A stretch of DNA of 64,000 bases, from positions 1 through 64,000 of the forward strand of contig JAJBSV010000002.1 in the NCBI GenBank assembly GCA_020861185.1, in the 5' to 3' direction. This document shows positions 51,112 to 59,903 of this stretch, in pieces; the first letter of the stretch is position 1, and each line of letters opens with the position of its first letter. The translations under genes were made by a program, and so were the position numbers. A model generated the notes under the pieces. That model searched no databases and had not been told where the DNA came from. It saw only the letters and a list, made by a program, of their open reading frames with translations. The DNA is from Ruminococcus sp. GTDB lineage: Bacteria; Bacillota; Clostridia; Oscillospirales; Ruminococcaceae.

Positions 51112-51138
51112 AAATCCCCGCCACTTCGGCAGGGATTA
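51112..51138 (-). terminator. terminator of hemW
   Basis: AATCCCTGCC and GGCGGGGATT pair on the minus strand, followed by TTTATTT. Confidence 0.8.
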
Positions 51139-51141
51139 AAT

Positions 51142-52254
51142 TCACTCGCCTGTTGCGGCGGAGTAGAGCTCAAATATTATGCTGTTCGACACCAGTGCGC
51201 CCTTGTCGGTCAGGGTGATGCGGTTGTCGGTGAGGCTGAGGAATCCGGCATCGGCATAGGGCTTGGCTTTTTCGGTTACGGCGTGGGCATTGCCGCCGAG
51301 ATCGTTTACTCTTTCGAGGGACATGCCGTCACTCAGCCGAAGCGAAAGCATGATGTATTCTTCGAGACGGTCGGGAGATTCGTCCTCAATTAGCTCCGGT
51401 TGAGCTTCAGAAGAGATATAGGCTTTCAGGTCGTTTGGAACATAGAAGCGTTTGCCTTGGAAGAAGGAGTGCGCCGAAGAACCGAAGCCGAGGTAATCCT
51501 CGCCTGTCCAGTATTTCATGTTGTGACGGGAGCGGAGTCCGCTCTTCGCGAAATTCGAGATTTCGTAGCGTTCGTAGCCCATGGTTCTGAGCTCGTCGCA
51601 GAGGGCGAGGTACATATCGCAGACGGCGTCTTCATCGGCTACGGAATTGCGAATCTCGTTGCAATCATAGGGCGTGCCATCCTCGATTTTAAGCATGTAG
51701 GAGGAAATATGCGGGATGCCGAGGTTTGTCAGCTGCCAGCAGGAATTAAGAAGGCTGTCTATAGTCTGATAAGGCGTGCCTATCATCAGGTCGCAGGAGA
51801 TGTTTTCAAAGCCGGCTCCCCTCGCCATGTCTATTGCATTAAGAGCTGTTTTTGAATCATGAAGTCTGCCGAGAGCCTTAAGCTCGTTGTCGTTAAGGGA
51901 TTGCACGCCGAAGGAAAGGCGATTTACTCCCACTCTATAGTAGCCGGAAAGGCTGTCCGCTGTTACCGAGCATGGATTTGCTTCCATGGTAATCTCACTT
52001 GATGGAGAGAGGTTGAAGCTCGAACGGATTGCTTCCATAACGGTATTTACGTCTCCGGGAGTCAGGAGAGAGGGTGTTCCGCCACCGAAATAGACGGTGT
52101 CGCACGGCAAACGCATGTCGGAATATCTGCGAATATTTCTCGAGATAGCGTTGACGTAATCGTCCTTGAGGCTTTCGCTGTAGGTTACCGAATAGAAAGC
52201 GCAATAGGGGCACTTTCTGAGGCAAAACGGAACGTGGATATAAATTCCGAGCAT
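51142..52254 (-). CDS. hemW: radical SAM heme chaperone HemW
   Basis: 370-residue radical SAM protein of the HemN-like group. The cluster motif is CLRKCPYCAFYS and the SAM motif YFGGGTPS. The length and the lack of an extended N-terminus point to HemW, a heme-binding chaperone, rather than coproporphyrinogen oxidase HemN. No heme genes are adjacent. The frame opens 20 codons earlier, but GGAGGG lies just before ATG 52254. Monocistronic. Confidence 0.85.
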   Translation of the reverse strand: MLGIYIHVPFCLRKCPYCAFYSVTYSESLKDDYVNAISRNIRRYSDMRLPCDTVYFGGGTPSLLTPGDVNTVMEAIRSSFNLSPSSEITMEANPCSVTADSLSGYYRVGVNRLSFGVQSLNDNELKALGRLHDSKTALNAIDMARGAGFENISCDLMIGTPYQTIDSLLNSCWQLTNLGIPHISSYMLKIEDGTPYDCNEIRNSVADEDAVCDMYLALCDELRTMGYERYEISNFAKSGLRSRHNMKYWTGEDYLGFGSSAHSFFQGKRFYVPNDLKAYISSEAQPELIEDESPDRLEEYIMLSLRLSDGMSLERVNDLGGNAHAVTEKAKPYADAGFLSLTDNRITLTDKGALVSNSIIFELYSAATGE

Positions 52255-52285
52255 GTCTTCCCTCCTCCATAGGTTCTTTATGACG

Positions 52286-52314
52286 ATTTTAGCACAATAC
52301 CCGGGAATAATCAA
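52286..52314 (-). promoter_or_regulatory. promoter of hemW
   Basis: Minus strand TTGATT, 17-bp spacer, TAAAAT. Confidence 0.65.
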
Positions 52315-52354
52315 GCAACAAGACGATGGTTTTGTGAAACTTCAGCATCAAGAA

Positions 52355-52383
52355 TTGATTTTTTTCGCAAGATGCGTTATAAT
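52355..52383 (+). promoter_or_regulatory. promoter of the desulfurase-thiI unit
   Basis: TTGATT, 17-bp spacer, TATAAT. It lies across the longest open frame and supports the ATG at 52447. Confidence 0.65.
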
Positions 52384-52446
52384 ACAAAAAGCTATGGATT
52401 TTTTGCGACTCCATGCAATAATTCGGGAGACAGAATTGTATTACAT

Positions 52447-53601
52447 ATGAGTGACAACAGATGTATTTATCTTGACAACGCCGCCACTACAAAAGTTATG
52501 AATGAAGTGAGCGAGGCGGCTGTATATGCGATGACGGAGGTTTACGGAAATCCGTCAAGCCTGCACCGCTTGGGAATTGATGCGGAAAGGCTTATCGCAT
52601 ACTCGAAAAAGCAAATCATGTCGGCTCTCGGGGTTACTTCCGAGCAGGGCGAGATTATATTCACATCGGGTGCAACCGAGGGCAACAACACGGCTATCTT
52701 CGGAATTACCGAGACCTACGGTAAGCGCAGAAAAAGGGTTGTGACAACCACAGTTGAGCATCCTTCGGTCGAGAAGGCTTTTGACAGGCTCGAAGAAAAA
52801 GGATTCGAAGTGGTTCGGATTAGCCCCGACGAGAACGGCGAAATTACGGCTGAATCGCTTTTCGAAGCTGTAAACGAAAACACCTGTCTGATAAGTGCAA
52901 TGCTTGTCAATAATGAAAACGGATATATACTTCCGATTGACGAGGCGTTTTCGAAAATCAAGAAGCGTTATCCCGATTGCTTCACCCACTGCGACTGTGT
53001 GCAGGGGTTCGAAAAGATACCGTTTTCTCAGAAGAAGCTGAACGCAGACATAATCACCGTGAGTGGGCACAAGATTCATGCTCCCAAGGGCATCGGGGCG
53101 ATGTTTATAAGAAAAGGCGTCCGCCTCAGTCCCCTGATGGTCGGCGGTGGACAGCAGAAGGGAATCCGTTCGGGAACAGAGCCGGTGCCAATGATTTACG
53201 CCTTCGGTAAGGCGGTTGAAATTCTGAATGCAAATCTTACCGAAAGGTTCGGTCACGCCACCGAAATCAACAATTACGCAAGAGAAAAGCTTTCAGGAAT
53301 AGGTGCGGTGATTCTCTCCGGTGTTTCGGCAAGCCCGTATGTATTAAGCATTGCTGTGCCAAACATCAAGAGCGAGACGATGCTTCATTTCCTCGAAGAA
53401 AAGAATATCTTCGTTTCGAGCGGGTCTGCCTGTTCCAAGGGAAAAACGAGCGATGTGCCGACGGAGTTCAGAGTTTCGGAAAAGTATCTTGACAGCATCA
53501 TAAGGCTGAGCTTTTCCTACGAAACGTGTGAAGCTGATATTGATACACTTTGTGAAACCGTTTCGATTGGAATGAAAAATCTTGCGAAAATAAGGAAGTA
53601 A
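52447..53601 (+). CDS. cysteine desulfurase paired with ThiI (NifZ-like)
   Basis: 384-residue PLP enzyme of the NifS family. The N-terminal YLDNAATTKV, the PLP Lys segment [14 protein letters not shown] and the catalytic Cys loop SSGSACSKG are all present. It lies 4 bp before thiI, as does NifZ in Bacillus subtilis, where the desulfurase hands sulfur directly to ThiI for 4-thiouridine. ThiI here lacks a rhodanese domain, which fits. The ribosome site before ATG 52447 is weak, which may keep expression low. First gene of a long unit running to 59.8 kb. Confidence 0.88.
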   Translation: MSDNRCIYLDNAATTKVMNEVSEAAVYAMTEVYGNPSSLHRLGIDAERLIAYSKKQIMSALGVTSEQGEIIFTSGATEGNNTAIFGITETYGKRRKRVVTTTVEHPSVEKAFDRLEEKGFEVVRISPDENGEITAESLFEAVNENTCLISAMLVNNENGYILPIDEAFSKIKKRYPDCFTHCDCVQGFEKIPFSQKKLNADIITVSGHKIHAPKGIGAMFIRKGVRLSPLMVGGGQQKGIRSGTEPVPMIYAFGKAVEILNANLTERFGHATEINNYAREKLSGIGAVILSGVSASPYVLSIAVPNIKSETMLHFLEEKNIFVSSGSACSKGKTSDVPTEFRVSEKYLDSIIRLSFSYETCEADIDTLCETVSIGMKNLAKIRK

Positions 53602-53605
53602 AAAT

Positions 53606-54796
53606 ATGCAGAAGATTATACTGTGCAAATACGGCGAAATAGTCCTGAAGGGCTTGAACCGCCAGACATTCGAGCAGACACTGATGAGAAACGTTAAAAG
53701 AAGGCTTGCGCCGCTCGGTGAATTCGAATGCCGGCAGATTCAGTCAACACTATTTATCGAGCCGAAGAACGACGACATCGACTTTGACGAGGCTTTTGAC
53801 AGGATAAGAAAAGTCTACGGCTTCTCAAAGATTTGCGTGGCGATTCCGGCAGAGAAAAACTTAGATGCCATATTCAAGGCTGTGGAAGAAAACCTGTCGG
53901 ACGAGCTAATAAAGGCAAAGACCTTCAAGGTTATAGCGAAGCGTTCGGACAAGAGCTTCCCGATGAACTCGGTGCAGATTATGGCAGAGCTCGGCGGGAT
54001 GATACTCGAGAAGTTCCCGCACCTCAAGGTCGACGTAAAGAAACCTGAGCTCACGGTAATTTGTGAAGTCAGAGACAGATCGGCTTATGTTCACCTGCCG
54101 GATATTGACGCCGCGGGAGGACTTCCGGTCGGAACCTCGGGAAGAGCATTACTGCTTCTTTCGGGAGGAATCGACTCCCCTATTGCGGGAATCATGATGG
54201 CGAAGCGTGGCGTCGTTATCGGAGGAATCCACTTCCAGTCGCCGCCTTATACATCCGAAAGAGCACTCATAAAAGTAAAGAGACTCGCCTGTAAGATGAC
54301 GGAATACTGCGGAACCATGTCGGTGTTCGTTGTGCCGTTTACGAAGATTCAGGAGGCTATCAGGGACAACTGCCCCGAGGAACTTTTCACTATCATTATG
54401 CGAAGACTCATGATGGAGATAGCACAAAGAGTCGCCGAAAAGTACGAGTATCAGGCGCTTGTCACCGGCGAGAGCATCGGTCAGGTTGCCTCGCAGACGA
54501 CCGCCGCTATGGTCACGACCGACGCCGTTTGCAGGATGCCGGTCTTCCGCCCCTGCATCGGGCTTGACAAGCAGGAGATTATCGACAGGGCTTACAAAGC
54601 CGACACCTTCGACATTTCTATTGAGCCCTACGAGGACTGTTGCACAGTGTTCACCCCGAAGCACCCGAAGACCAAGCCGGTTCTTAAAGATGTTGAAGAG
54701 GCGCAGAACGCTTTCGACTTCGAGCCGCTGATCTGTGAGGCTGTTGATGGAATTACTGTCGAGACCTACAAGCCCTATATTGAGTACGATTTTTGA
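53606..54796 (+). CDS. thiI: tRNA 4-thiouridine synthase ThiI
   Basis: 396 residues. Order: N-terminal ferredoxin-like domain, THUMP domain (to about 165), then a PP-loop ATPase with SGGIDS at 186-191. The enzyme adenylates U8 of tRNA and inserts sulfur, a UV-sensor modification; it can also supply thiamine thiazole sulfur. The C-terminal rhodanese domain found in E. coli is missing, as in B. subtilis, so sulfur transfer relies on the adjacent desulfurase. Followed by the cinA-type gene after 12 bp. Confidence 0.93.
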   Translation: MQKIILCKYGEIVLKGLNRQTFEQTLMRNVKRRLAPLGEFECRQIQSTLFIEPKNDDIDFDEAFDRIRKVYGFSKICVAIPAEKNLDAIFKAVEENLSDELIKAKTFKVIAKRSDKSFPMNSVQIMAELGGMILEKFPHLKVDVKKPELTVICEVRDRSAYVHLPDIDAAGGLPVGTSGRALLLLSGGIDSPIAGIMMAKRGVVIGGIHFQSPPYTSERALIKVKRLACKMTEYCGTMSVFVVPFTKIQEAIRDNCPEELFTIIMRRLMMEIAQRVAEKYEYQALVTGESIGQVASQTTAAMVTTDAVCRMPVFRPCIGLDKQEIIDRAYKADTFDISIEPYEDCCTVFTPKHPKTKPVLKDVEEAQNAFDFEPLICEAVDGITVETYKPYIEYDF

Positions 54797-54808
54797 GGCG
54801 AAAAGAGT

Positions 54809-55357
54809 ATGCTTTCATGTGAATTAAGACGAATTTCCGGGCTTAACCTTGCCGAAATTCCGACATATATTGACAAAGCGGCACAAAATGTAGTACAATA
54901 TTATATTGCGAACAAGCTTCATGTCGCCACGGCGGAAAGCTGTACAGGCGGAATGCTTGCCGAAAGTATCACCTCCGTCTCGGGAGCTTCCGAAATGTTC
55001 GAATGCGGGCTTGTGACCTATTCGGAACGAATAAAATCCGAACTTCTTGGGATTCCACAGGATTTCATCACAGAGCACGGCGTTGTTTCGAAAGAAGTTG
55101 CCCTCGCGATGGCGAAAGGCGTTCTTGAGAAGTCCGGGGCGGACGTCGGAATCGGGATAACCGGAATTGCGGGACCGACCGGTGGCACCAAAGATCAACC
55201 CGTCGGGACTGTATATGTTTCCGTTGTTACCAAAGACAAAGAAATCACCGAAAACCTCGCCTTAAGCGAGCCTGCGGCAGACGTGGATGTAAGGCTCAGA
55301 AACCGCCTTATGGCTGTTCTGTATTCGCTCGAAACGGCTGTTGAAATTCTGAAATAG
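54809..55357 (+). CDS. pncC: NMN deamidase, CinA C-terminal domain protein
   Basis: 182 residues, matching only the C-terminal half of CinA: ATAESCTGGMLAESITSVSGASEMF, VSKEVALAMAKGV and GIAGPTGGTKDQPVGTVYV. Stand-alone forms hydrolyse nicotinamide mononucleotide to nicotinate mononucleotide for NAD recycling. The first 35 residues are an extra N-terminal stretch of unknown role. There is no terminator before the sortase gene 40 bp downstream, so transcription likely continues. Confidence 0.88.
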   Translation: MLSCELRRISGLNLAEIPTYIDKAAQNVVQYYIANKLHVATAESCTGGMLAESITSVSGASEMFECGLVTYSERIKSELLGIPQDFITEHGVVSKEVALAMAKGVLEKSGADVGIGITGIAGPTGGTKDQPVGTVYVSVVTKDKEITENLALSEPAADVDVRLRNRLMAVLYSLETAVEILK

Positions 55358-55397
55358 CTTATCCGGGCGTGTCTCTTAGAAGGAGAATCGAATTATA

Positions 55398-56513
55398 ATG
55401 TCAATGCTCAACGAGGTTCGCCCTGCCGAAGCGCAGGAACGGGACCGTTCCTTCAAGGGAAGAATCAAAGAGCTTCTTCCGTGGAAGGGCGACAGCATTA
55501 AGGAAATAGTAAGAAAAGTCGTGTATTTGGGCTCTGTCTGTGCGCTTATTTATTGCGGCTATACCGTCTATGTCTATGAGTTCGGAACAAGCGACATGTA
55601 TGAGAATCAGGAGTATCTCTCGAACCTCTACCACTCTTCCGACACTACTGAAGAGACCGAAAGCACCGATGATGTCCTGACCTCGGACGTGACTGTTGAC
55701 GTTACAGACGATACGAGCACCGACAGCGACACCACAGCTACTGTCTCGAAGTACCCTGCAGGGATGCTTTCGAGCTTTGAGGCCATATACGATATAAACC
55801 CGGACGTTGTAGGCTGGCTTTCGATTGACACGCTCACCGACAGCGACGGAAACGCATATATCGACTACCCTGTCATGCAGACAACCGACAACGACTATTA
55901 TCTCACTCACGATGTTTTCGGAAGTGAGGCGACCTACGGTGCACTCTTTGTCGACTATAACGAGGAAATCACCGCAGAAGGCAATTCGCAGAACATCATT
56001 ATCTACGGGCACAGCATGGCGAGCGGAACATATTTCAGGCACCTGCTGGACTATAAAGAAAGCATTTCGACCGTTTCCAACAACAGGGTTATCACCTTCT
56101 CCACTTTGTATGAAGAGAGCCAGTATATCGTGGTTGCGTGCTTCATAATCGGAATCTACGATTATCAGGACGACAATCCCCTCTTCGCTTATCATACAAT
56201 CTATGATTTCGATACCATCGAGGATTTTGACTATTGGTACCAGAATATCCTCTATCGCAATTACTACACCACCGACATCGAGTGCACGATGGATGATGAA
56301 TATATCACCCTCTCCACCTGCTCCTACGAGATTTCGGATTTGCGTTGCGTAATTGTTGCGAGAAAGCTTCATGACGGCGAAGACCCGAGCGTTTACACCT
56401 ACAAATCGAATCCGAACGCCAGAAAGCCGGCGGCTTACTACATTGCATATGGCATGAGCGTGCCGGATGACGACGGACCGGACTATCAATATTACACGGA
56501 AGACGACGAATAA
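55398..56513 (+). CDS. class B sortase, membrane-anchored
   Basis: 371 residues. A cytoplasmic N-terminus of about 40, a membrane segment at 40-58, a Thr/Asp-rich linker (80-118), then the sortase beta-barrel. The catalytic triad reads His205 (IIYGHSMASG), Cys308 (TLSTCSYE) and Arg316. The YPVMQ and DNDYYLTHDVFG segments mark class B. It cleaves a surface protein at a sorting motif and attaches it to peptidoglycan or a polymer. The likely local substrate is the NPTTG protein at 36-38 kb, but other substrates may exist. AAGGAGA lies 11 nt before ATG. Confidence 0.9.
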   Translation: MSMLNEVRPAEAQERDRSFKGRIKELLPWKGDSIKEIVRKVVYLGSVCALIYCGYTVYVYEFGTSDMYENQEYLSNLYHSSDTTEETESTDDVLTSDVTVDVTDDTSTDSDTTATVSKYPAGMLSSFEAIYDINPDVVGWLSIDTLTDSDGNAYIDYPVMQTTDNDYYLTHDVFGSEATYGALFVDYNEEITAEGNSQNIIIYGHSMASGTYFRHLLDYKESISTVSNNRVITFSTLYEESQYIVVACFIIGIYDYQDDNPLFAYHTIYDFDTIEDFDYWYQNILYRNYYTTDIECTMDDEYITLSTCSYEISDLRCVIVARKLHDGEDPSVYTYKSNPNARKPAAYYIAYGMSVPDDDGPDYQYYTEDDE

Positions 56514-56540
56514 ATCACAACCCATAAGGAGTATAATTGA

Positions 56541-57425
56541 ATGAATCAGGCAAAACCAATCAACAAGACAGCACTTTTTCTTGCCGCAGTGATGGCAATC
56601 AGCATCTTTACAGGGTGCTCAAAGCAGATTGAAGAGCCGGAGGTCACCGAAGGGACAACCACCGCTGTCACCGAGGCTACCACCGTTCCGACAACCACCA
56701 CGGAGGCTACCACCGAGCCGGAGCCCGAACCCGAAATGCTCGAAAAATACGTTGAGTACTATGAGCAGAACAACGACTTCGTTGGTTGGATTTGCATCCC
56801 GACACTGACCGATTCGAGCGGAGACCCGTACATAGATTACCCCGTCGTTCAGGCGGACGACAATTCGGAATATCTTGAGCTTTCGTTTGAGCGGACAAAG
56901 TCCTCCGCAGGCTGTATTTACGCCGACTATAAAGTTCCGATAACAGCAACAAGTCATGCGGACAACATCACCCTCTATGGACACAGCATGGCGAACGGCA
57001 CGTTCTTCCGCCATCTTCTCGACTATAAAGACGGCGTAAGCGTTGTTCAGAACAACTACGTTATAAACTTCGACACACTCTGGGAAGAAAACGAGTATGT
57101 CATCGTCGCCTGCTTCCTTATCGGCATTTACGAATGGCAGGACAGCGAGCCACTATTCGAATACTATAAGTGCCGCAATTTCGATTCGGAAGAAGATTAC
57201 AACTACTTCTATGAAAACATCATGCTCAGAACCTACTACACGAGCAATATCGAATGTGAGTACGGCGATGAGTTCCTGACCCTCTCCACTTGTGCCTACG
57301 ATTTCAGCGATTCACGTTGGGTCGTCGTTGCAAGAAAGGTCAGAGACGGCGAGGATATATCCGGCTATACATATGAGAAGAACTCTTCAAGACACAAGCC
57401 GGACAGCGTAAGCTACAACTATTGA
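56541..57425 (+). CDS. class B sortase with lipoprotein-type signal
   Basis: 294 residues. The N-terminus is a signal peptide ending in FTGCSKQ (Cys26), followed by a Thr/Glu/Pro linker (30-66). The barrel has His148 (LYGHSMANG), Cys251 (TLSTCAYD) and Arg259 (SRWVVVARK), so it looks active. A lipid anchor instead of a membrane helix is unusual for a sortase; Phe at the lipobox -3 site is not ideal, so an uncleaved signal anchor is the alternative. About half its barrel is close to the sortase 28 bp upstream, suggesting duplication followed by a change of anchor. Confidence 0.85.
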   Translation: MNQAKPINKTALFLAAVMAISIFTGCSKQIEEPEVTEGTTTAVTEATTVPTTTTEATTEPEPEPEMLEKYVEYYEQNNDFVGWICIPTLTDSSGDPYIDYPVVQADDNSEYLELSFERTKSSAGCIYADYKVPITATSHADNITLYGHSMANGTFFRHLLDYKDGVSVVQNNYVINFDTLWEENEYVIVACFLIGIYEWQDSEPLFEYYKCRNFDSEEDYNYFYENIMLRTYYTSNIECEYGDEFLTLSTCAYDFSDSRWVVVARKVRDGEDISGYTYEKNSSRHKPDSVSYNY

Positions 57426-57482
57426 TCCTGAATAAACACGGAAATTATTGGCAAGAATCTTTGACAGAAAGGAGCTGACGCT

Positions 57483-58877
57483 TTGAAGAAAAGATTTACT
57501 CTGAAACGGGTCATAATCATTCTGAGTCTGGTGCTCGTTTATTCCGCCGCTTTGAACTATATAAGAGTCCTGGCTGAGAGCACAGTCTTAAACGACATAA
57601 CCTTCGACAGCGATTCCGCTTCGGCGCTGTCAGATGAAGCGGAAGATGTGGCTGAAGCCGAAAACTTGACGGAAGAAGTCGCAGAAGTCGTCAAATACTA
57701 CGACTCCCAGATACAGAAAGCGGACATAGACTCATACGAGATATTTGCGCCGATAACAACAGAGGTAACCGCAGTCACGACGGTTTCCGAAACAACCGAG
57801 GTCGCTACGACAACGGCTCCCGAGGAAACATCAGCAACGACAGCCGGCACTACCGTTACCACAACCACTGCGGCGACCACTACGGTCACTACCACAACCG
57901 AGGAAACCACCACGGAAGAGGACATTGATATCGACGAAGATGTTGACCTTGACGAGGATGTCGATGTTGACGAAGGCGAAGAATCCACCGACAGCGACTC
58001 ATCGAGTAACATCTGGTATGTTTCTTCAAGCTCGACGAGCAGTTATGCAAACGACAATCTGAACAACGGCAAGAGCTACAAGGACGACACCGTCACCGTA
58101 TATGACAGCAGCTCGGGAAGATACGTCACCGACAACGCCTTTGACATCGTATGTCAGGTCACCTACAGTGAGGTCGGAACCTCGATGGAGGAAGAGACGA
58201 TAAAGGCTCAGGCAGTCGCTGTCTACACCTACATCAAGTATTACGAGGCGAAGGGCGAATATGCTTCCGTTCCCCTCAAATCAGGTGTACCCGACAAGAT
58301 TATCCAGTGCGTAGAGGCTGTCGACGGACTGGCTATGTACTATGACGGCGAATATATCCTGTCGGTTTATTGTGCTGCTACCGCAGGTGTCACCTGCTCG
58401 AGCGAAAACGTCTGGGGCGGAGACAGAGAATATCTCCAGTCGGTCGTGAGCGAATATGATTTCCTCGACACCGACAACTATGGAAGAGTCACCACCTACA
58501 CCGCAGAAGAGCTCAAGAAGAAGATTGAATCGAAGACAAACATCACTCTTTCGGACAATTACGAAAACTGGATTCAGATTCTCTCCTATACCGACGGCGG
58601 ATATGTCGGAAATATCGCGATTGACGGTCACACAACGGCTGTCGTTTCGGGAACGGAAAGAACTCTGACAGCGTATGTATTCAGGACCTACATTCTGAAT
58701 ATCCGCTCGGCTTGCTTCACCGTCAGCTATTCGAACGGCGTATTCACCTTCGTTACCTACGGCTACGGTCACGGAGTCGGAATGTCTCAGGAAGGAGCAA
58801 ATCTTTATGCCATCTATGCAGGGTACAGCTTCGACCAGATTCTGCACCACTACTATACCGGCATAACGATTGCGTAA
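57483..58877 (+). CDS. SpoIID/LytB-domain cell-wall protein
   Basis: 464 residues. A signal peptide or anchor at 10-30, a Thr-rich (about 100-138) then Asp/Glu-rich linker (140-168), and a SpoIID/LytB domain from about 215 to the end (NAFDIVCQVTYSEVGTSMEEETIKAQAVAVYTYIKYY ... GYGHGVGMSQEGANLYA). The Glu in YSEVG is at the position of the catalytic Glu in SpoIID, a lytic transglycosylase that cuts denuded glycan. Not in a spore context, so probably vegetative wall remodelling. The start is TTG 57483 after AAAGGAG. Confidence 0.85.
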   Translation: MKKRFTLKRVIIILSLVLVYSAALNYIRVLAESTVLNDITFDSDSASALSDEAEDVAEAENLTEEVAEVVKYYDSQIQKADIDSYEIFAPITTEVTAVTTVSETTEVATTTAPEETSATTAGTTVTTTTAATTTVTTTTEETTTEEDIDIDEDVDLDEDVDVDEGEESTDSDSSSNIWYVSSSSTSSYANDNLNNGKSYKDDTVTVYDSSSGRYVTDNAFDIVCQVTYSEVGTSMEEETIKAQAVAVYTYIKYYEAKGEYASVPLKSGVPDKIIQCVEAVDGLAMYYDGEYILSVYCAATAGVTCSSENVWGGDREYLQSVVSEYDFLDTDNYGRVTTYTAEELKKKIESKTNITLSDNYENWIQILSYTDGGYVGNIAIDGHTTAVVSGTERTLTAYVFRTYILNIRSACFTVSYSNGVFTFVTYGYGHGVGMSQEGANLYAIYAGYSFDQILHHYYTGITIA

Positions 58878-58881
58878 GACT

Positions 58882-59817
58882 ATGAAAAGAATTATTGCAA
58901 TACTGCTGGTCTCGGCTGTCTCGCTCTCGATGTTCACATCCTGCGGAGAAGAAGACGCTTTTGCGGACGTCACCACCGACGTGGCGGATTATACCTACTC
59001 TTCGGAAGAGACCGAAGAAGAGCCCGAAGAGAGCACGGAAGAACCGGAAAGCGAATCCGGAATTTATGACAACACTGCTGTTGTCGAGTCCTATAAGACC
59101 GGCGATACGAGTGCGCTTTCAAGCGATGACCTGCTTATTTTACAGGCGGCCTCGGACGCTATAGCCGTATTCTATACTGACGGGATGAGTGACTATGAGA
59201 TTGTCCTGGCGGCTCATGACTACATCACTACACACGTTACCTACGACCTCGACGAGCTCAACCTCATCGGCTCGGCGAAATCGGATTCAAGCACACCGTT
59301 CGGCGCGCTTATCTATGGCGAAGCAATCTGCATGGGTTACACGACCACATTTCAGCTCATGATGGACATGCTCGGAGTTGAGTCGATAATCGTCAGCGGC
59401 TCCTCAGACGGCGAGGACCACGCATGGAATATGGTCTGCCTGGATGACAAGTGGTACCACGTCGACTGCACATGGGACGACTTTGTCCCCGACTATGAAG
59501 GAAGAAGAGCGTTTCACACCTATTTCATGGTGACCGACGGCGTTATGGCTATCGACCATGTATGGGATATGGATTCTACTCCCACAGCTGATTCGGAAGA
59601 CTGCGTCTATTTCTTCACACAAGGTCTGTATGCCGAGACAATCGAAGAACTGAAAACGATTATTGAAAGCGAGACTGCCTCGGGAGATTTGAGAGCAGAG
59701 GCTGCGGTTCCTCTCGGCGAGGACCTTGGTATTCCCTCTTTGGAAAACGCGTCTATCTATGCCTACTGGCAGAACGATTTCGACACATATTCGGTGGTTA
59801 TCTACTATCTTGAATAG
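58882..59817 (+). CDS. transglutaminase-like lipoprotein
   Basis: 311 residues. Lipobox FTSCGE (Cys21), an acidic Glu/Pro linker to about 60, then a transglutaminase-like domain with Cys150 (GEAICMGYTTTF), His180 (GEDHAWNMV) and Asp195 (WYHVDCTWDD), the full triad. Such domains in bacteria are usually proteases or amide-bond ligases on the surface. Start: ATG 58882, 4 bp after the SpoIID stop; an earlier in-frame TTG (58870) overlaps it. The ribosome site is poor, so coupling to the upstream gene is likely. Last gene of the surface unit. Confidence 0.85.
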   Translation: MKRIIAILLVSAVSLSMFTSCGEEDAFADVTTDVADYTYSSEETEEEPEESTEEPESESGIYDNTAVVESYKTGDTSALSSDDLLILQAASDAIAVFYTDGMSDYEIVLAAHDYITTHVTYDLDELNLIGSAKSDSSTPFGALIYGEAICMGYTTTFQLMMDMLGVESIIVSGSSDGEDHAWNMVCLDDKWYHVDCTWDDFVPDYEGRRAFHTYFMVTDGVMAIDHVWDMDSTPTADSEDCVYFFTQGLYAETIEELKTIIESETASGDLRAEAAVPLGEDLGIPSLENASIYAYWQNDFDTYSVVIYYLE

Positions 59818-59827
59818 CAATCTCAAG

Positions 59828-59850
59828 CGGCGCAATATTGCGCCGTTTTT
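59828..59850 (+). terminator. terminator of the desulfurase-sortase-transglutaminase unit
   Basis: CGGCGCAAT and ATTGCGCCG form a 9-bp perfect palindromic stem, followed by TTTTT. Confidence 0.85.
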
Positions 59851-59855
59851 CATAC

Positions 59856-59884
59856 TTGCAAACCGTGAGTAAATACGTTATAAT
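59856..59884 (+). promoter_or_regulatory. promoter of the SDR-acpS-nnrD unit
   Basis: TTGCAA, 17-bp spacer, TATAAT. Confidence 0.7.
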
Positions 59885-59903
59885 AATATGAAGAGGTGAT
59901 TGG

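Noticed and set aside
55401-56525. 374-residue open frame opposite the first sortase gene
   Set aside because: It mirrors the sortase gene, has no ribosome site, and its product matches no family, while the sense strand has a full catalytic triad.
57483-58877. A sporulation role for the SpoIID-domain gene
   Set aside because: Its neighbours are sortases and a surface lipoprotein, and it has a long Thr-rich linker; no sporulation gene is adjacent.
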